This document shows, piece after piece, positions 24,718 through 34,327 of a stretch of DNA of 64,000 nucleotides. Numbering within the stretch: position 1 is the stretch's first letter; every line of letters begins with the position of its first letter. Made by a program: the position numbers and the translations under genes. The DNA is taken from assembly GCF_013386585.1 (NCBI RefSeq), contig NZ_JACARO010000020.1, positions 1 to 64,000 of the forward strand, given 5' to 3'. The notes under the pieces are model-generated. The model worked only from the letters and a program-made list of their open reading frames with translations. It did no database searches and was not told where the DNA came from. This stretch comes from Pseudomonas sp. P7548 (lineage in GTDB: Bacteria; Pseudomonadota; Gammaproteobacteria; Pseudomonadales; Pseudomonadaceae).

Positions 24718-27456
24718 TCAGCTTTCTTGATCATCAGGATTGATAAAGACATTGACCGGGAAATCCCCCAGGGCAGTGCTGATCAGCAGCTCCTTGTCTG
24801 GTGTGACTGCGGCCGTATGAAAAAGTCCCTTCCAGTTTTGGGTTGTGGTGGCGAACGGTAATTTCACCCGTGTATCGCCCCAAACCTGCGCATGGATGTG
24901 GGGCTGCACACCGTTTTCAAGCAAGCGATGAGGCCAGCGCGGCACCACCACCAGCAGCTGTTTGCCTTGATGCTCACGGCTAAACGCGACCACGTGATCG
25001 GCGTGTTTGCCCACCACCTCCAGTGGCAGGTAGCGCCCGTTGCGAAACAGTTCAGGGTGGGCCTTGCGCACGGCCAATCCCCCGGCGATCAACGCCTGTT
25101 TGATACGCCCGTCCTGCCAGTTCGACAACTGTTCGCCGATGTCCGGTGGGCTGTTGAGCGCACGTTGCCGTGCGTCGAAATCCACTGGGCGACGGTTGTC
25201 GGGGTCGACCAGGCTGAAGTCCCAGAACTCGGCGCCCTGGTACAGGTCCGGCACCCCTGGCACCGTGAGGCGAAGCAAGGTTTGCGCCAGCCCGTTGAGC
25301 GCGCCGGCCGGGGCGATGGTTTGGGCAGCGGCGGCGATGGCGGCGCGCAGGGCCTGGCCTTCGTCACCCAGCAGCAGGCGCGTGAGGAATGTTTCGACGC
25401 CTTTTTCGTAGGCCTCGTTGGGGGCGCTCCAACTGCTCTGCAACTTGGCTTCGCGCAGGGCTTTCTGTTGCCATTGCCACAGACGCTGATGATAAGCCTT
25501 GAGGTCCGGGCTTGATTCCAGAGGCCAACTGCCCAGCAGCACTTGATAGAGGATCAGCTCGTCACCCGCCGAAGGGCTGTCGGCAGATTCGCGCAACGGC
25601 GCTGCCAGGGTGCGCCACTGCTCCACCTGCTCGACGTACCACGGCGCGCATTCGCTGATCACGGCCAGGCGCGCGCGGCTGTCTTCGCCCCGTTTGTGGT
25701 CATGGGTGGCAGTGGCCAGCAGGTTGTCGGGGAAGGTCTGCAGACGTTGTGCGTTGATAGCGTGAAAGTCATCCAGCGGCGCGCTGAACTGCTCGGTGCT
25801 GAAGCCCACGTCATTGCGCGACAGCAGCACCGCCGAGCGATAGAACGCGGTGTCTTCCACGGCCTTGGCCGCAGCGGGTGAAGTCAGTTGCTGGAAGCGC
25901 ACGCAAGCATGCTTGAGGATCTTGCGTTCGCGACCCACCGGCCGGTTGCGCCAGGGCTGGCCGCCGAGCCACTGCTCCAGGTGGGCGAGCACCGGCCAGT
26001 CGCCTTCGTTCAGTGTGCTGCGTGCGCCTTCGAGGGCTTGTTGGAACACCGTGTCGTCATCGGCGCTGCGCCCCCGGGCACTGATGTAAGTGCGGTAAAC
26101 GGGGAAGTGCACGATCAGTTCCTGCAACGCACGGCGGATCGCGCCCAGGGTCAGGTCGCGGGTCATGACATCGTCACGGGCCACTTGCAGCAGGGCCTGG
26201 GCCACGCTTTCAAAGTCGCCGCCGAGGGAACCGTTGAGGATTTGCTGGCGGGCCAACCGCGCTTCTTCGATAAAGGCCGAAGGGCGTTCGCTGTGGCGTG
26301 TCCATAACTCGGCCAGCGGCTCAAAGCCTTGCGGGTCATGTTGCAGCAATGACAGCTGGTTCATGAACTCGTAGCCGGTGGTGCCGTCCACCTGCCAATC
26401 AGTGCGCAGGGTTTCGCCTTCGCCAAGAATTTTTTCCACGAAGATCGGCAGGTGCCGTTCGGGTGAAAGCGTGTCGACACGACGACGCAATTTGCGGCAG
26501 TAACCCCGAGGGTCGGCGAGGCCGTCGATATGGTCGATGCGCAGGCCGTCCACCAGGCCTTCGCCGATCAGTTCGAAGATCTTGCCGTGGGTGGCCTCGA
26601 ACACCGCGCTGCGCTCGACCCGCAGGCCGCCCAGTTCGTTGACGTCGAAGAAGCGCCGCCAGTTGATGTCGTCCGCCGCCGTGCGCCAGCTGGCGAGGCG
26701 ATAGGTCTGTTGTTCGAGCAATGCATGCAGGCGGTCGAAGTCGAACGTGCTCAGCTGCTGCTCGATGGCGCGCAGCACGTCGCTTTCGGTGGCGCGCTCC
26801 GCCAGCGCTTGCTTGAGCCATGCCGCCTCGTGGTAAGCGTCATCTTGGTAGGCGAGGGCGGCGAAGCGTTCGGCCAGGGGGTTGAGCAACGGGTCGCTGC
26901 CCAGAATCATCGCGTAGTCCCGAGGGCAGATGGGGAAGCGGTGTTCGTAGTGTGCCGCGTAGAAACTACCCTGGGCGGCGTCGAAGGCCAGGGCCAGGGT
27001 GCCGGTTTGCAGGGCTTCGCCGTAGTCGCTGCCGAGGAATGGCATCAGCAACTGGCCTTTGAGCAGTGGGTCGGGCGAGTGCCACTGGATATCGAAGAAC
27101 TCGCAATAGGGGCTCAGGCGCCCCCACTCCAGCAGGTCCAGCCACCATGGGTTGTCGGCGCCGCCCACGGCCATGTGGTTGGACACGATGTCGAGGATCA
27201 GCCCCATCTCGTGTTCACGCAGCGCCGCGACCAGGCGGCGCAAGGCCGGTTCGCCGCCCAGCTCCGGGTTGACGGTGGTGGGGTCGACCACGTCGTAGCC
27301 GTGCATGGAGCCCGCACGGGCACTGAGCAACGGTGAGGCGTACAGGTGGCTGATGCCGAGTCTGGCAAAGTACGGCACCAGCGGCACCGCGTCGTCCAAA
27401 GTAAAGCCTTTATGAAATTGCAAGCGTTGGGTGGCGCGCAGCGGCAGGGCCTTCAT
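24718..27456 (-). CDS. treY: Maltooligosyl trehalose synthase
   Basis: 912-residue GH13 enzyme that converts the reducing end of maltooligosaccharides to an alpha,alpha-1,1 linkage. Motifs: GYDVVDPTTVNPELGG (region I, with nearby IVSNHMAVGG), LRIDHIDGLADP (nucleophile Asp) and FVEKILGEGE (acid/base Glu). ATATHDHKRGEDSRAR is typical of TreY. Length is within the large range of the family. The start overlaps the malQ stop by 4 bases. It works with TreZ, which releases trehalose. Confidence 0.96.
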   Translation of the reverse strand: MKALPLRATQRLQFHKGFTLDDAVPLVPYFARLGISHLYASPLLSARAGSMHGYDVVDPTTVNPELGGEPALRRLVAALREHEMGLILDIVSNHMAVGGADNPWWLDLLEWGRLSPYCEFFDIQWHSPDPLLKGQLLMPFLGSDYGEALQTGTLALAFDAAQGSFYAAHYEHRFPICPRDYAMILGSDPLLNPLAERFAALAYQDDAYHEAAWLKQALAERATESDVLRAIEQQLSTFDFDRLHALLEQQTYRLASWRTAADDINWRRFFDVNELGGLRVERSAVFEATHGKIFELIGEGLVDGLRIDHIDGLADPRGYCRKLRRRVDTLSPERHLPIFVEKILGEGETLRTDWQVDGTTGYEFMNQLSLLQHDPQGFEPLAELWTRHSERPSAFIEEARLARQQILNGSLGGDFESVAQALLQVARDDVMTRDLTLGAIRRALQELIVHFPVYRTYISARGRSADDDTVFQQALEGARSTLNEGDWPVLAHLEQWLGGQPWRNRPVGRERKILKHACVRFQQLTSPAAAKAVEDTAFYRSAVLLSRNDVGFSTEQFSAPLDDFHAINAQRLQTFPDNLLATATHDHKRGEDSRARLAVISECAPWYVEQVEQWRTLAAPLRESADSPSAGDELILYQVLLGSWPLESSPDLKAYHQRLWQWQQKALREAKLQSSWSAPNEAYEKGVETFLTRLLLGDEGQALRAAIAAAAQTIAPAGALNGLAQTLLRLTVPGVPDLYQGAEFWDFSLVDPDNRRPVDFDARQRALNSPPDIGEQLSNWQDGRIKQALIAGGLAVRKAHPELFRNGRYLPLEVVGKHADHVVAFSREHQGKQLLVVVPRWPHRLLENGVQPHIHAQVWGDTRVKLPFATTTQNWKGLFHTAAVTPDKELLISTALGDFPVNVFINPDDQES

Positions 27457-29537
27457 CGGTCACGCTCGTGGGCCTGGTTACGCGCCACCGCCAGCAGTTC
27501 CAGGCGGCGCGCGGCGCTGTCGTTGTCGAGCAGGCTGGCGGCTTCACCCGGCAGGCGGCGGCGCCAGTTGGGGTGAGTGTCGAGGGTGCCGGGCAGGTTG
27601 GCCTGTTCCTCGATGCCGAGCGCGTCTTCCAGTGGCAGCAATACCAACGGCGCACGGGTGTGGCCCAGGTAGCGCACGCTGGCATCGATCATGTGGTCGG
27701 TGTCGTTGCGGATCTCATCGACGAAGTTCTGTGGGTCCTGGCTCAAGGCCTGGCGCAGCGCCTGGCGTTCGCGCAGGCGGTGTTCGCTCCATTGCTCCAC
27801 CGTGGGCGCGTCGATCAAACCCAGCTGGATGTTCCACTCGATATCGCGGCTGTGCCACCAGCCGTTGAGGGTGGGCAAGTCGTGGGTGCTGGTGGTGGCC
27901 AGGGCGTTGTCCGGCCAGTCGAGGATCGGCTTGAACTGGCCGTCATGGTTCTGTTCGAACAGCAGCACGCGCATGCCGAGGATCGAGCGGCCGCTGAGTT
28001 TTTCGCGCAGGCCATCGGGCACGGTGCCCAGGTCTTCGCCAAGGACGATGGCCTGGTGACGGTGGGATTCCAGGGCCAGTAGGCGCAGCAGGTCATCCAC
28101 CGGGTAATACAGGTACGCGCCTTCCCGGGGCGATGCGCCCATGGGAATCACCCAGAGGCGTTGCAGGCCCATCACATGGTCGATGCGCAGGCCGCCCGCG
28201 TGGGCGAAGTTGGCCCGCAGCATTTCGATAAAGGCGCGGAAGCCGTTGCGTTTGAGGCCCTCCGGGGAAAACGCGGAGATGCCCCAGCCTTGGCCCGATC
28301 GGTTGAGAATGTCCGGCGGCGCGCCCACGGTCAGGTCGGCCAGCAGCTCATCCTGGCGGCTCCAGGCTTGGCTGCCACCGCCGTCGGCACCCACGGCCAG
28401 GTCGGCGATCAGGCCCACGCCCATGCCGCTGCCGCGGGCGGCTTGCTGCGCACGTTCCAGGCTACGGGCGATCAGCCATTGGCTGAAGGCGAAATAGCCG
28501 ATTTCATCGCGGTTGTCTTCGGCGAATTGAGTCAGTGCCGCGCTCTGCGGATTACGCCAGGCGTCTGGCCAGTGGCGCCAGTCCAGATCTTCACCGGCGG
28601 CCGCACGCTGAGCTTGCACAGCCTCGAAGCGACAGTGATTTTCCAGGGCCTCGCCACCGGCTTGGCGAAAGCTCAGGAAGTCGGCATGTTGCGGATGCTC
28701 GCCGTGACGGAAGTCTTCATACAGCGTGCGCAGCAAGCGTTGCTTGGCCTTCGCGGCGGCAGGCCAGTCGATCAGGGTGTGCTGTTCCAGGGTGTGCAGC
28801 TCATCGGCGAGACCGGCGGTATCGATGGCGTTGCGCACCTCGCGCTCGCCCAGGATGCAGCCCGGTGACGCGTAAAGACTGTTGAGGAACAGGCGGCTGG
28901 ACGGTGAGTAAGGGCTGTAGCGGTTCGGGTCGGCACTGAACATCGCGTGCATCGGGCTGATCGCCAGGGCATCGGCACCGCGCTCGGCGGCCGAGCGCGC
29001 CAGGTGCTCCAGGGCCAGGGTGTCGCCGAAGCCGCCATCGCCGAGGCGACGCAACGAATACAACTGGGCGCTCAGGCCCCAGGCCCGGGCGGGGCGGCTG
29101 TCCACCGCTTCAGCCACGCTGTAGCAATGGGTGGGGGCCACGGCCAAGGTGAAGACCTGGTCGCTGATGTGTACTTGGTGGTACCCGAGAGCAATGACGC
29201 CCGGCAACACGGCGTTGCCGTCCAGGCGCAGCTCTAGGGTTTCGCCGTCTTCGAGATTGACCCGGCACAGGGTGTCGGGTTCGAAGTAGCGCGCCAGGTC
29301 CAGCCCTTCGCCGCTGTCGATGGTCATCAAAGGCGGCAGGTGTTTGTTCTGTTGCACCTGTTCCAGTTCGAGCAGGCTGGCGTCGATCTCGGCATCGGTA
29401 TCGGCTGGGTGGCCCAGGCCTTTGAGGACCGCACGCAGGGCGTCGGGCTTCACGTGCTGCGGGCGGCCGTTTGCGTCGATCCAATCGACGGCCAGGCCCG
29501 CGCGGCTGGCGAGGATTTCCAGGTTCGCTTCGCTCAA
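27453..29537 (-). CDS. malQ: 4-alpha-glucanotransferase (amylomaltase)
   Basis: 694-residue GH77 enzyme that disproportionates maltooligosaccharides. Catalytic motifs are visible: LRIDHVMGLQRLWVIP (nucleophile Asp), IVLGEDLGTVPDG (Glu) and TTSTHDLPTLNGWW (Asp). About 140 N-terminal residues precede the barrel, as in long bacterial MalQ proteins. It overlaps treZ and treY by 4 bases each (ATGA), so the three glucan enzymes are translationally coupled. It likely resizes glucans to substrates of TreY. Confidence 0.96.
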   Translation of the reverse strand: MSEANLEILASRAGLAVDWIDANGRPQHVKPDALRAVLKGLGHPADTDAEIDASLLELEQVQQNKHLPPLMTIDSGEGLDLARYFEPDTLCRVNLEDGETLELRLDGNAVLPGVIALGYHQVHISDQVFTLAVAPTHCYSVAEAVDSRPARAWGLSAQLYSLRRLGDGGFGDTLALEHLARSAAERGADALAISPMHAMFSADPNRYSPYSPSSRLFLNSLYASPGCILGEREVRNAIDTAGLADELHTLEQHTLIDWPAAAKAKQRLLRTLYEDFRHGEHPQHADFLSFRQAGGEALENHCRFEAVQAQRAAAGEDLDWRHWPDAWRNPQSAALTQFAEDNRDEIGYFAFSQWLIARSLERAQQAARGSGMGVGLIADLAVGADGGGSQAWSRQDELLADLTVGAPPDILNRSGQGWGISAFSPEGLKRNGFRAFIEMLRANFAHAGGLRIDHVMGLQRLWVIPMGASPREGAYLYYPVDDLLRLLALESHRHQAIVLGEDLGTVPDGLREKLSGRSILGMRVLLFEQNHDGQFKPILDWPDNALATTSTHDLPTLNGWWHSRDIEWNIQLGLIDAPTVEQWSEHRLRERQALRQALSQDPQNFVDEIRNDTDHMIDASVRYLGHTRAPLVLLPLEDALGIEEQANLPGTLDTHPNWRRRLPGEAASLLDNDSAARRLELLAVARNQAHERDR

Positions 29538-31279
29538 GGGTGCTCTCCAACAGGGAAAAGGGCTACGCGCGCACTGAACGGCGCCAGCAGGGCCGGGTCA
29601 TGGGCGCGCGTTTCGAATAGCAGGTGGGACGGCGCAGGGTGAGTCACGGGCGCTTCGCTCAGATTGAGGTCGATTTGCAACAGGCTGCCGTTGCCCAGGC
29701 GCCAGCGCGCAGTGACGGCGCCGTCGGCCAGCACCTGTGCGCCCAATGCAACGCTGCCGGGCAAATGCGGCACGATGTGCTGGTGGCGCAGGTGCAGCAG
29801 GTGGCGATAGAGCGCGGTGTGGTCGTTGTCGGTGAAGCTGGGGGCGGAATGCTCAAAGGTGGACGCGGCGTTGGGATCGGGAATGCGTTTGCGCCGTTCG
29901 GGGTCGTGGAAGGCGGCGAAGTCGGCGAATTCATTACGCCGGCCTTCGCGCACGGCCTCGGCCAGTTCGCCATGGTGATCGGTGAAAAACAGGAACGGCT
30001 CGCTGGCGTTGGTTTCATCGCCCATGAACATCATCGGGATCATCGGCGACAGCAGCAGTAGCGTAGTGGCGGCTTTGAGTGCCTCGGGCGAACAGAGTTG
30101 GTGCAGCCGTTCGCCGAGGGCGCGATTGCCGATCTGGTCGTGGTTCTGCAGAAACAGCACGAAGGCGCTGGGCGGCAGGTGCCCGCTGGGTTCGCCGCGT
30201 GGGTGGCCGTGGCGAGTCGCTTGCCCCTGGTAGATAAAGCCTTCGCCCAGGCAACGCGCGAGCTTGGCGGTGGTGTCCGAAGCGAAGTCGCTGTAATAGG
30301 CGTCGGTTTCGCCGGTGAGCAACACGTGCAGGGCGTTGTGGCCGTCGTCGTTCCACTGGGCATCGAACTCATGCTCCAGCAGGCTCGCCTGATTGAATTC
30401 GTTTTCCAGCACCAGCCACACATGGCGGCCGATATCGGCTTGTTGGCGCACCCGTTGCGCCAGCTCCTTGAGAAACCCCGGGTTGTCGATGGCGTGCACT
30501 GCATCCAGGCGCAGGCCGTCGAAGCGGTATTCGAGCAACCACATCAGCGCGTTGTCGAGGAAGAAGTCGCGTACTTCGCGGCGGTCAAAATCAATGCCCG
30601 CGCCCCAGGGGGTGTGCACGTCTTCCTGAAAGAAGCCCTTGGCGTATTGGCCGAGGTAATTGCCGTCCGGGCCGAAGTGGTTGTAGACCACGTCGAGGAT
30701 CACGGCCAGGCCGTGTTCGTGGGCGCTGTCGATCAGGTGCTTGAGTTGCTCGGGCGTGCCGTAGGCAGAGTGGGGTGCGTAGGGCAGCACCCCGTCGTAG
30801 CCCCAGTTGCGTTCGCCGGGGAACTGCGCCAACGGCATCAACTCGATGGCGGTGACGCCCAACTCGGCCAGGCGTGGCAGGTGTTGTTCCACGCCGGCAT
30901 AGCCGCCGAGCGCGCCAACGTGCAGTTCGTAAATCACCGCCTCGTGCCACGGGCGGCCTTGCCATTGGCTGTGCCGCCATGGATAGGCGAGCGGGTCGAC
31001 GACTTGGCTCCACCCGTGAACGTCCGTGGCCTGGGCTCTGGACGCCGGGTCGGGTACATCGGTTTCGCCGTCGATGTTGTAGCGGTAGCGCGTGCCCGCC
31101 GCGCAGCGTATTTCTGTTTCGAACCAGCCCTCTGCCTGGGGCAGCATGGCGATGGACTTGCCGTCTTCCAATTCAACGCTGACATAAAATGCGTCTGGCG
31201 CCCACAAGGCAAAACGCGTGTGTTGCGCGTCCAGCATGATTGCGCCGTGGGGCCAGGTTTCCAGAGTCCGTGACGGCAT
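29534..31279 (-). CDS. treZ: Maltooligosyl trehalose trehalohydrolase
   Basis: 581-residue GH13 enzyme hydrolysing the alpha-1,4 bond next to the trehalose unit made by TreY. The N-terminal domain (FALWAPDAFYVSVELED) is CBM48-like. Barrel motifs are ILDVVYNHFGPDGNY, LRLDAVHAIDN (nucleophile Asp), VLENEFNQ (acid/base Glu) and LQNHDQIGNRALGERL. It lies 19 bases downstream of glgA and overlaps malQ by 4 bases. AAGGGAGGG lies about 10 bases before ATG 31279. Confidence 0.96.
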   Translation of the reverse strand: MPSRTLETWPHGAIMLDAQHTRFALWAPDAFYVSVELEDGKSIAMLPQAEGWFETEIRCAAGTRYRYNIDGETDVPDPASRAQATDVHGWSQVVDPLAYPWRHSQWQGRPWHEAVIYELHVGALGGYAGVEQHLPRLAELGVTAIELMPLAQFPGERNWGYDGVLPYAPHSAYGTPEQLKHLIDSAHEHGLAVILDVVYNHFGPDGNYLGQYAKGFFQEDVHTPWGAGIDFDRREVRDFFLDNALMWLLEYRFDGLRLDAVHAIDNPGFLKELAQRVRQQADIGRHVWLVLENEFNQASLLEHEFDAQWNDDGHNALHVLLTGETDAYYSDFASDTTAKLARCLGEGFIYQGQATRHGHPRGEPSGHLPPSAFVLFLQNHDQIGNRALGERLHQLCSPEALKAATTLLLLSPMIPMMFMGDETNASEPFLFFTDHHGELAEAVREGRRNEFADFAAFHDPERRKRIPDPNAASTFEHSAPSFTDNDHTALYRHLLHLRHQHIVPHLPGSVALGAQVLADGAVTARWRLGNGSLLQIDLNLSEAPVTHPAPSHLLFETRAHDPALLAPFSARVALFPVGEHP

Positions 31280-31298
31280 CTATGAAGCCCTCCCTTGA

Positions 31299-32852
31299 TT
31301 ATTTAGCGGATTTCCCCAAGGCCTTGGCCACCAGTTGTTCGTACAGTTCGGCGTAGGGTTCGACCGCCTGGCACCAGTTGAAGGGTTGGGTCATGGCGCG
31401 GCAACGCATTGCGTTGAGCAGCCCGGTATTGGCAAACACCTTGAACGCTCGGCTCAGGGCTTCTTCGTAGCTCTCTACCGTGGATTCATTGAACAGGAAC
31501 CCGGTGACGCCGTTCTCGATGGTGTCGGCCAGCCCGCCGGTATTGCGGGCCACCGGCAGTGAGCCGAAGCGCTGGGCATACATCTGGCTCAGGCCGCAGG
31601 GCTCGTAGCGCGAAGGCATCAGCAGGAAGTCGCTGCCGGCGAACATGCGGCGGGCGTCGGTTTCGTTGAAGCCGATGCGCACGCCCACCTGGCCCGGGAA
31701 GCGCAGGGCCAGTTCACGCATGGCTTGTTCTTCTTCCGGTTCGCCACGGCCGATAATCGCGATCTGGCCGCCCTGTTCGACGATAAAGCTGGCAACGGCT
31801 TCGGTGAGGTCCAGGCCTTTCTGGTACACCAGGCGCGAGACCACGGCGAACAGCGGGCCGGTAGAGTCATCCAGTTCGAACAGTTCGCGCACGTGGGCGG
31901 CGTTGACGGCCTTGCCTTCCCAATCCCCAATATTGAAATTGTGGGTCAGGTGCGTGTCGGTGGAGGTTTCCCAGCTTTCATCGATGCCGTTGGGGATACC
32001 ACTGAGCAAACCTTGTTGGGTCTTGCTGGCGAGGAAACCATCGAGGCCGCAACCGAATTCAGGGGTGGTGATTTCCTGGGCGTAGGTGGCGCTCACCGTG
32101 GTGATGTGGCTGGAGTACGCCATGCCGGCCTTGAGGAACGACATCTTGCCGTAGAACTCCATGCCTTCTTGTTGCAGGGCATGGGGCGGGATGCCCAGCT
32201 CCGGCGTCGAGGCCAGGCTGACCACGCCCTGGTAGGCCAGGTTATGGATGGTGAACAGGGTTGGGGTGCGTGACCCACGCCAGTGCATATACGCCGGGGC
32301 GAGGCCTGCTGGCCAGTCGTGGGCGTGCACCAGGTCGGGGCACCAGTGAATCTGCGCCAGGTTGGCGGCCATGTCGGCGGCTGCCAGGCCCAGGCGGGCA
32401 AAGCGAATGTGGTTGTCCGGCCAGTCTCGGCCGTTGTTGGCGCCGTAGGGGGTGCCTTCGCGCTCATAGAGTTCGGGGCAGATCAGCACATAGATGACCA
32501 GGCCGTCCTTGAGGTCCATGCGCCCGATCTTGCAGGGCGGCAGGGCTGCGTGGCCGCCCAGTTCGCCGACAATGTGGATCGGGTTGTCGCTTTCCATCAC
32601 CTGCGGGTAACCCGGGATCAGCACTCGCACATCGTGCAGATGGGCCATGGCGCGGGGCAGGGCGGCGGACACGTCGCCCAAGCCACCGGTCTTGACCAGG
32701 TCGGCAAACTCGGAGGTTACAAACAGGACTTTCTTGCGATTAGGGTTCTGACTCACGATCGGCCGCACAGTGGTGGGCAGGTCGACCAGCGAAGGTCCCC
32801 CTACCGGCTGACTGACACGCTCTCCCTGAATATCTACAGCGGCACTGATCAT
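31299..32852 (-). CDS. glgA: Glycogen synthase
   Basis: 517-residue GT5 enzyme that transfers glucose from ADP-glucose to the growing glucan. The sugar-nucleotide-binding motif KTGGLGDVSAALP is near residue 54. The C-terminal RYEPCGLSQMYAQRFGSLPVARNTGGLADT block is the GT-B donor site. There are about 38 extra residues before KKVLFVTSEF, compared with E. coli GlgA. ATG 32852 (MISAAVD) has GGGAGAG 5 bases upstream. It is the first gene of the minus-strand block and so lies downstream of the main promoter region. Confidence 0.95.
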   Translation of the reverse strand: MISAAVDIQGERVSQPVGGPSLVDLPTTVRPIVSQNPNRKKVLFVTSEFADLVKTGGLGDVSAALPRAMAHLHDVRVLIPGYPQVMESDNPIHIVGELGGHAALPPCKIGRMDLKDGLVIYVLICPELYEREGTPYGANNGRDWPDNHIRFARLGLAAADMAANLAQIHWCPDLVHAHDWPAGLAPAYMHWRGSRTPTLFTIHNLAYQGVVSLASTPELGIPPHALQQEGMEFYGKMSFLKAGMAYSSHITTVSATYAQEITTPEFGCGLDGFLASKTQQGLLSGIPNGIDESWETSTDTHLTHNFNIGDWEGKAVNAAHVRELFELDDSTGPLFAVVSRLVYQKGLDLTEAVASFIVEQGGQIAIIGRGEPEEEQAMRELALRFPGQVGVRIGFNETDARRMFAGSDFLLMPSRYEPCGLSQMYAQRFGSLPVARNTGGLADTIENGVTGFLFNESTVESYEEALSRAFKVFANTGLLNAMRCRAMTQPFNWCQAVEPYAELYEQLVAKALGKSAK

Positions 32853-33347
32853 AGTTCTCTCCCACATGTCTGTCGGCTAATGGCCCGCTGCCATTAGCTC
32901 CGATGACCGCATCCTGCGGTCAGGCGCACAAGCACTGTACAAACTGGCAAGGCGTATGCCAGTTGCACACTCAGCTGAAAAAGATTGGATGGACGGGCAT
33001 CTGCGATCAAACGCGCGTGCTCGCCTTACCTTAAAACTGGACCTACGGCAGGTTTGGAAAGTTTCGATTTTTTGCGGGGTTTTTGTTTTCGAACGGACCC
33101 ATCGGTCATCAGTCTAGGACAGATCCTAGAGCGTGTAGGGTTTGTGAGAAGATTTTGTAGGACAAAAAACTTGTAACCATATGCAGCTTTGAAAACACGG
33201 TTTGAACGGCGGCGTTTTGTGGCGAGGGAGCATGCTCCCGTTGGGCTGCGCAGCAGACCCGTATTTGAAATAAAGAAAGGGCCGCTTCGCGCCCCAACGG
33301 GAGCAAGCTCCCTCGCCACGAGGAAGCATGCGCCCCGCAATGGTGCG
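32853..33347. other. Long intergenic stretch upstream of glgA
   Basis: 495 bases without a convincing gene. It holds the glgA promoter region on the minus strand and the REPIN at 33219-33319. The intervening part is AT-rich around 33040-33190 and contains no open frame with a plausible leader. I could not fix -35 and -10 boxes with confidence. Confidence 0.6.
33219..33319. repeat. REPIN (inverted REP pair)
   Basis: 33219-33245 and 33293-33319 are 27-base inverted repeats with one mismatch. The core is GTGGCGAGGGAGC, the variant common in P. fluorescens, and differs from the REPIN at 24335. It sits 28 bases downstream of the hydroxyacid dehydrogenase gene. Confidence 0.88.
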
Positions 33348-34301
33348 CTAGCCGAGCATGCGAATGGGCGCGCCGTTGGCCCAGGCCTGGATGTCTTCGA
33401 TCATCTGTTGGTAGAACTGGCGGTAGTTTTGCTCGCTGACGTAGCCGACGTGGGGGGTGGCCAGCACATTGGGCAGGCGGCGGAACGGGTGATCCACCGG
33501 CAGTGGCTCCTCGGCGTACACATCCAGTGCAGCCCCAGCCAGCCCGCCACTTTCCAGTGCCTGCACCAGCGCCTGTTCATCCACGATGGGCCCGCGGGCG
33601 GTGTTCACCAGGCGGGCGGTGGGTTTCATCCAGCTCAAGGCCTGGGCATCCACCAGCCCACGGCTACGGTCGCTGAGCACCAAGTGCACGGTGAGAATGT
33701 CGGCCTGTTCGAACAGTTCTCTCTTGCTGATCCAGGTCACGCCCGATTCGGCGGCGCGCTCGGGCGTGAGGTTTTCGCTCCAGGCAATCACACGCATGCC
33801 GAACATCTGGGCAAACTGCGCGACCTTCTGGCCGATGCTGCCCAACCCCAGGATGCCCAGGGTTTTGCCGTACAGGTCGCCGCCCAGGCCAACTTGCCAC
33901 TGGCCGGCACGCAGGGAGTTGGCTTCGGCCAGCAGGTTGCGGGTGGAGGCCATAATCAGCGCCCAGGTCAATTCCGGTGCGGCCTGTTTATAGCTGTCAG
34001 TGCCACACACCTGGATCCCCAGGGCCTTGGCGGCGGCGATGTCGATGGCCGCGTTGCGCATGCCACCGGTCACCAGCAGCTTCAACTTCGGCAGGCCCTG
34101 CAACAGGGCCTTGTCGAAGGTGGAGCGTTCGCGCATCACGCAAATCACCTCGAACCCCTGCAAACGGTCGATCATCGTGGTGGTATCGGCGGGGTAGTCG
34201 TGCAGGAAATGCACCTGGCCGACGGTATCAAGCACCGACCAATCCACCACGCCACTGGCCACATTCTGCCAATCATCAATGACTGCGATCTGTACCGACA
34301 T
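33348..34301 (-). CDS. D-2-hydroxyacid dehydrogenase
   Basis: 317-residue NAD-dependent enzyme. The Rossmann motif is GILGLGSIGQKVA. The catalytic triad is Arg in NTARGPIVDE, Glu in DVYAEEPLP and His in TPHVGYVS. It reduces or oxidises a 2-keto/2-hydroxy acid; glyoxylate/hydroxypyruvate-type and phosphoglycerate-like members look similar, and the substrate is not decided by sequence alone. Upstream, on the same strand, is an exported alpha/beta hydrolase gene 26 bases away. Confidence 0.92.
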   Translation of the reverse strand: MSVQIAVIDDWQNVASGVVDWSVLDTVGQVHFLHDYPADTTTMIDRLQGFEVICVMRERSTFDKALLQGLPKLKLLVTGGMRNAAIDIAAAKALGIQVCGTDSYKQAAPELTWALIMASTRNLLAEANSLRAGQWQVGLGGDLYGKTLGILGLGSIGQKVAQFAQMFGMRVIAWSENLTPERAAESGVTWISKRELFEQADILTVHLVLSDRSRGLVDAQALSWMKPTARLVNTARGPIVDEQALVQALESGGLAGAALDVYAEEPLPVDHPFRRLPNVLATPHVGYVSEQNYRQFYQQMIEDIQAWANGAPIRMLG

Positions 34302-34327
34302 TCACGAGTGCCTCGAAAAAGGTTGAA

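Noticed and set aside
32985..33176. Short open frame upstream of glgA
   Set aside because: Basic and Phe-rich with no leader; it lies in the AT-rich promoter region.
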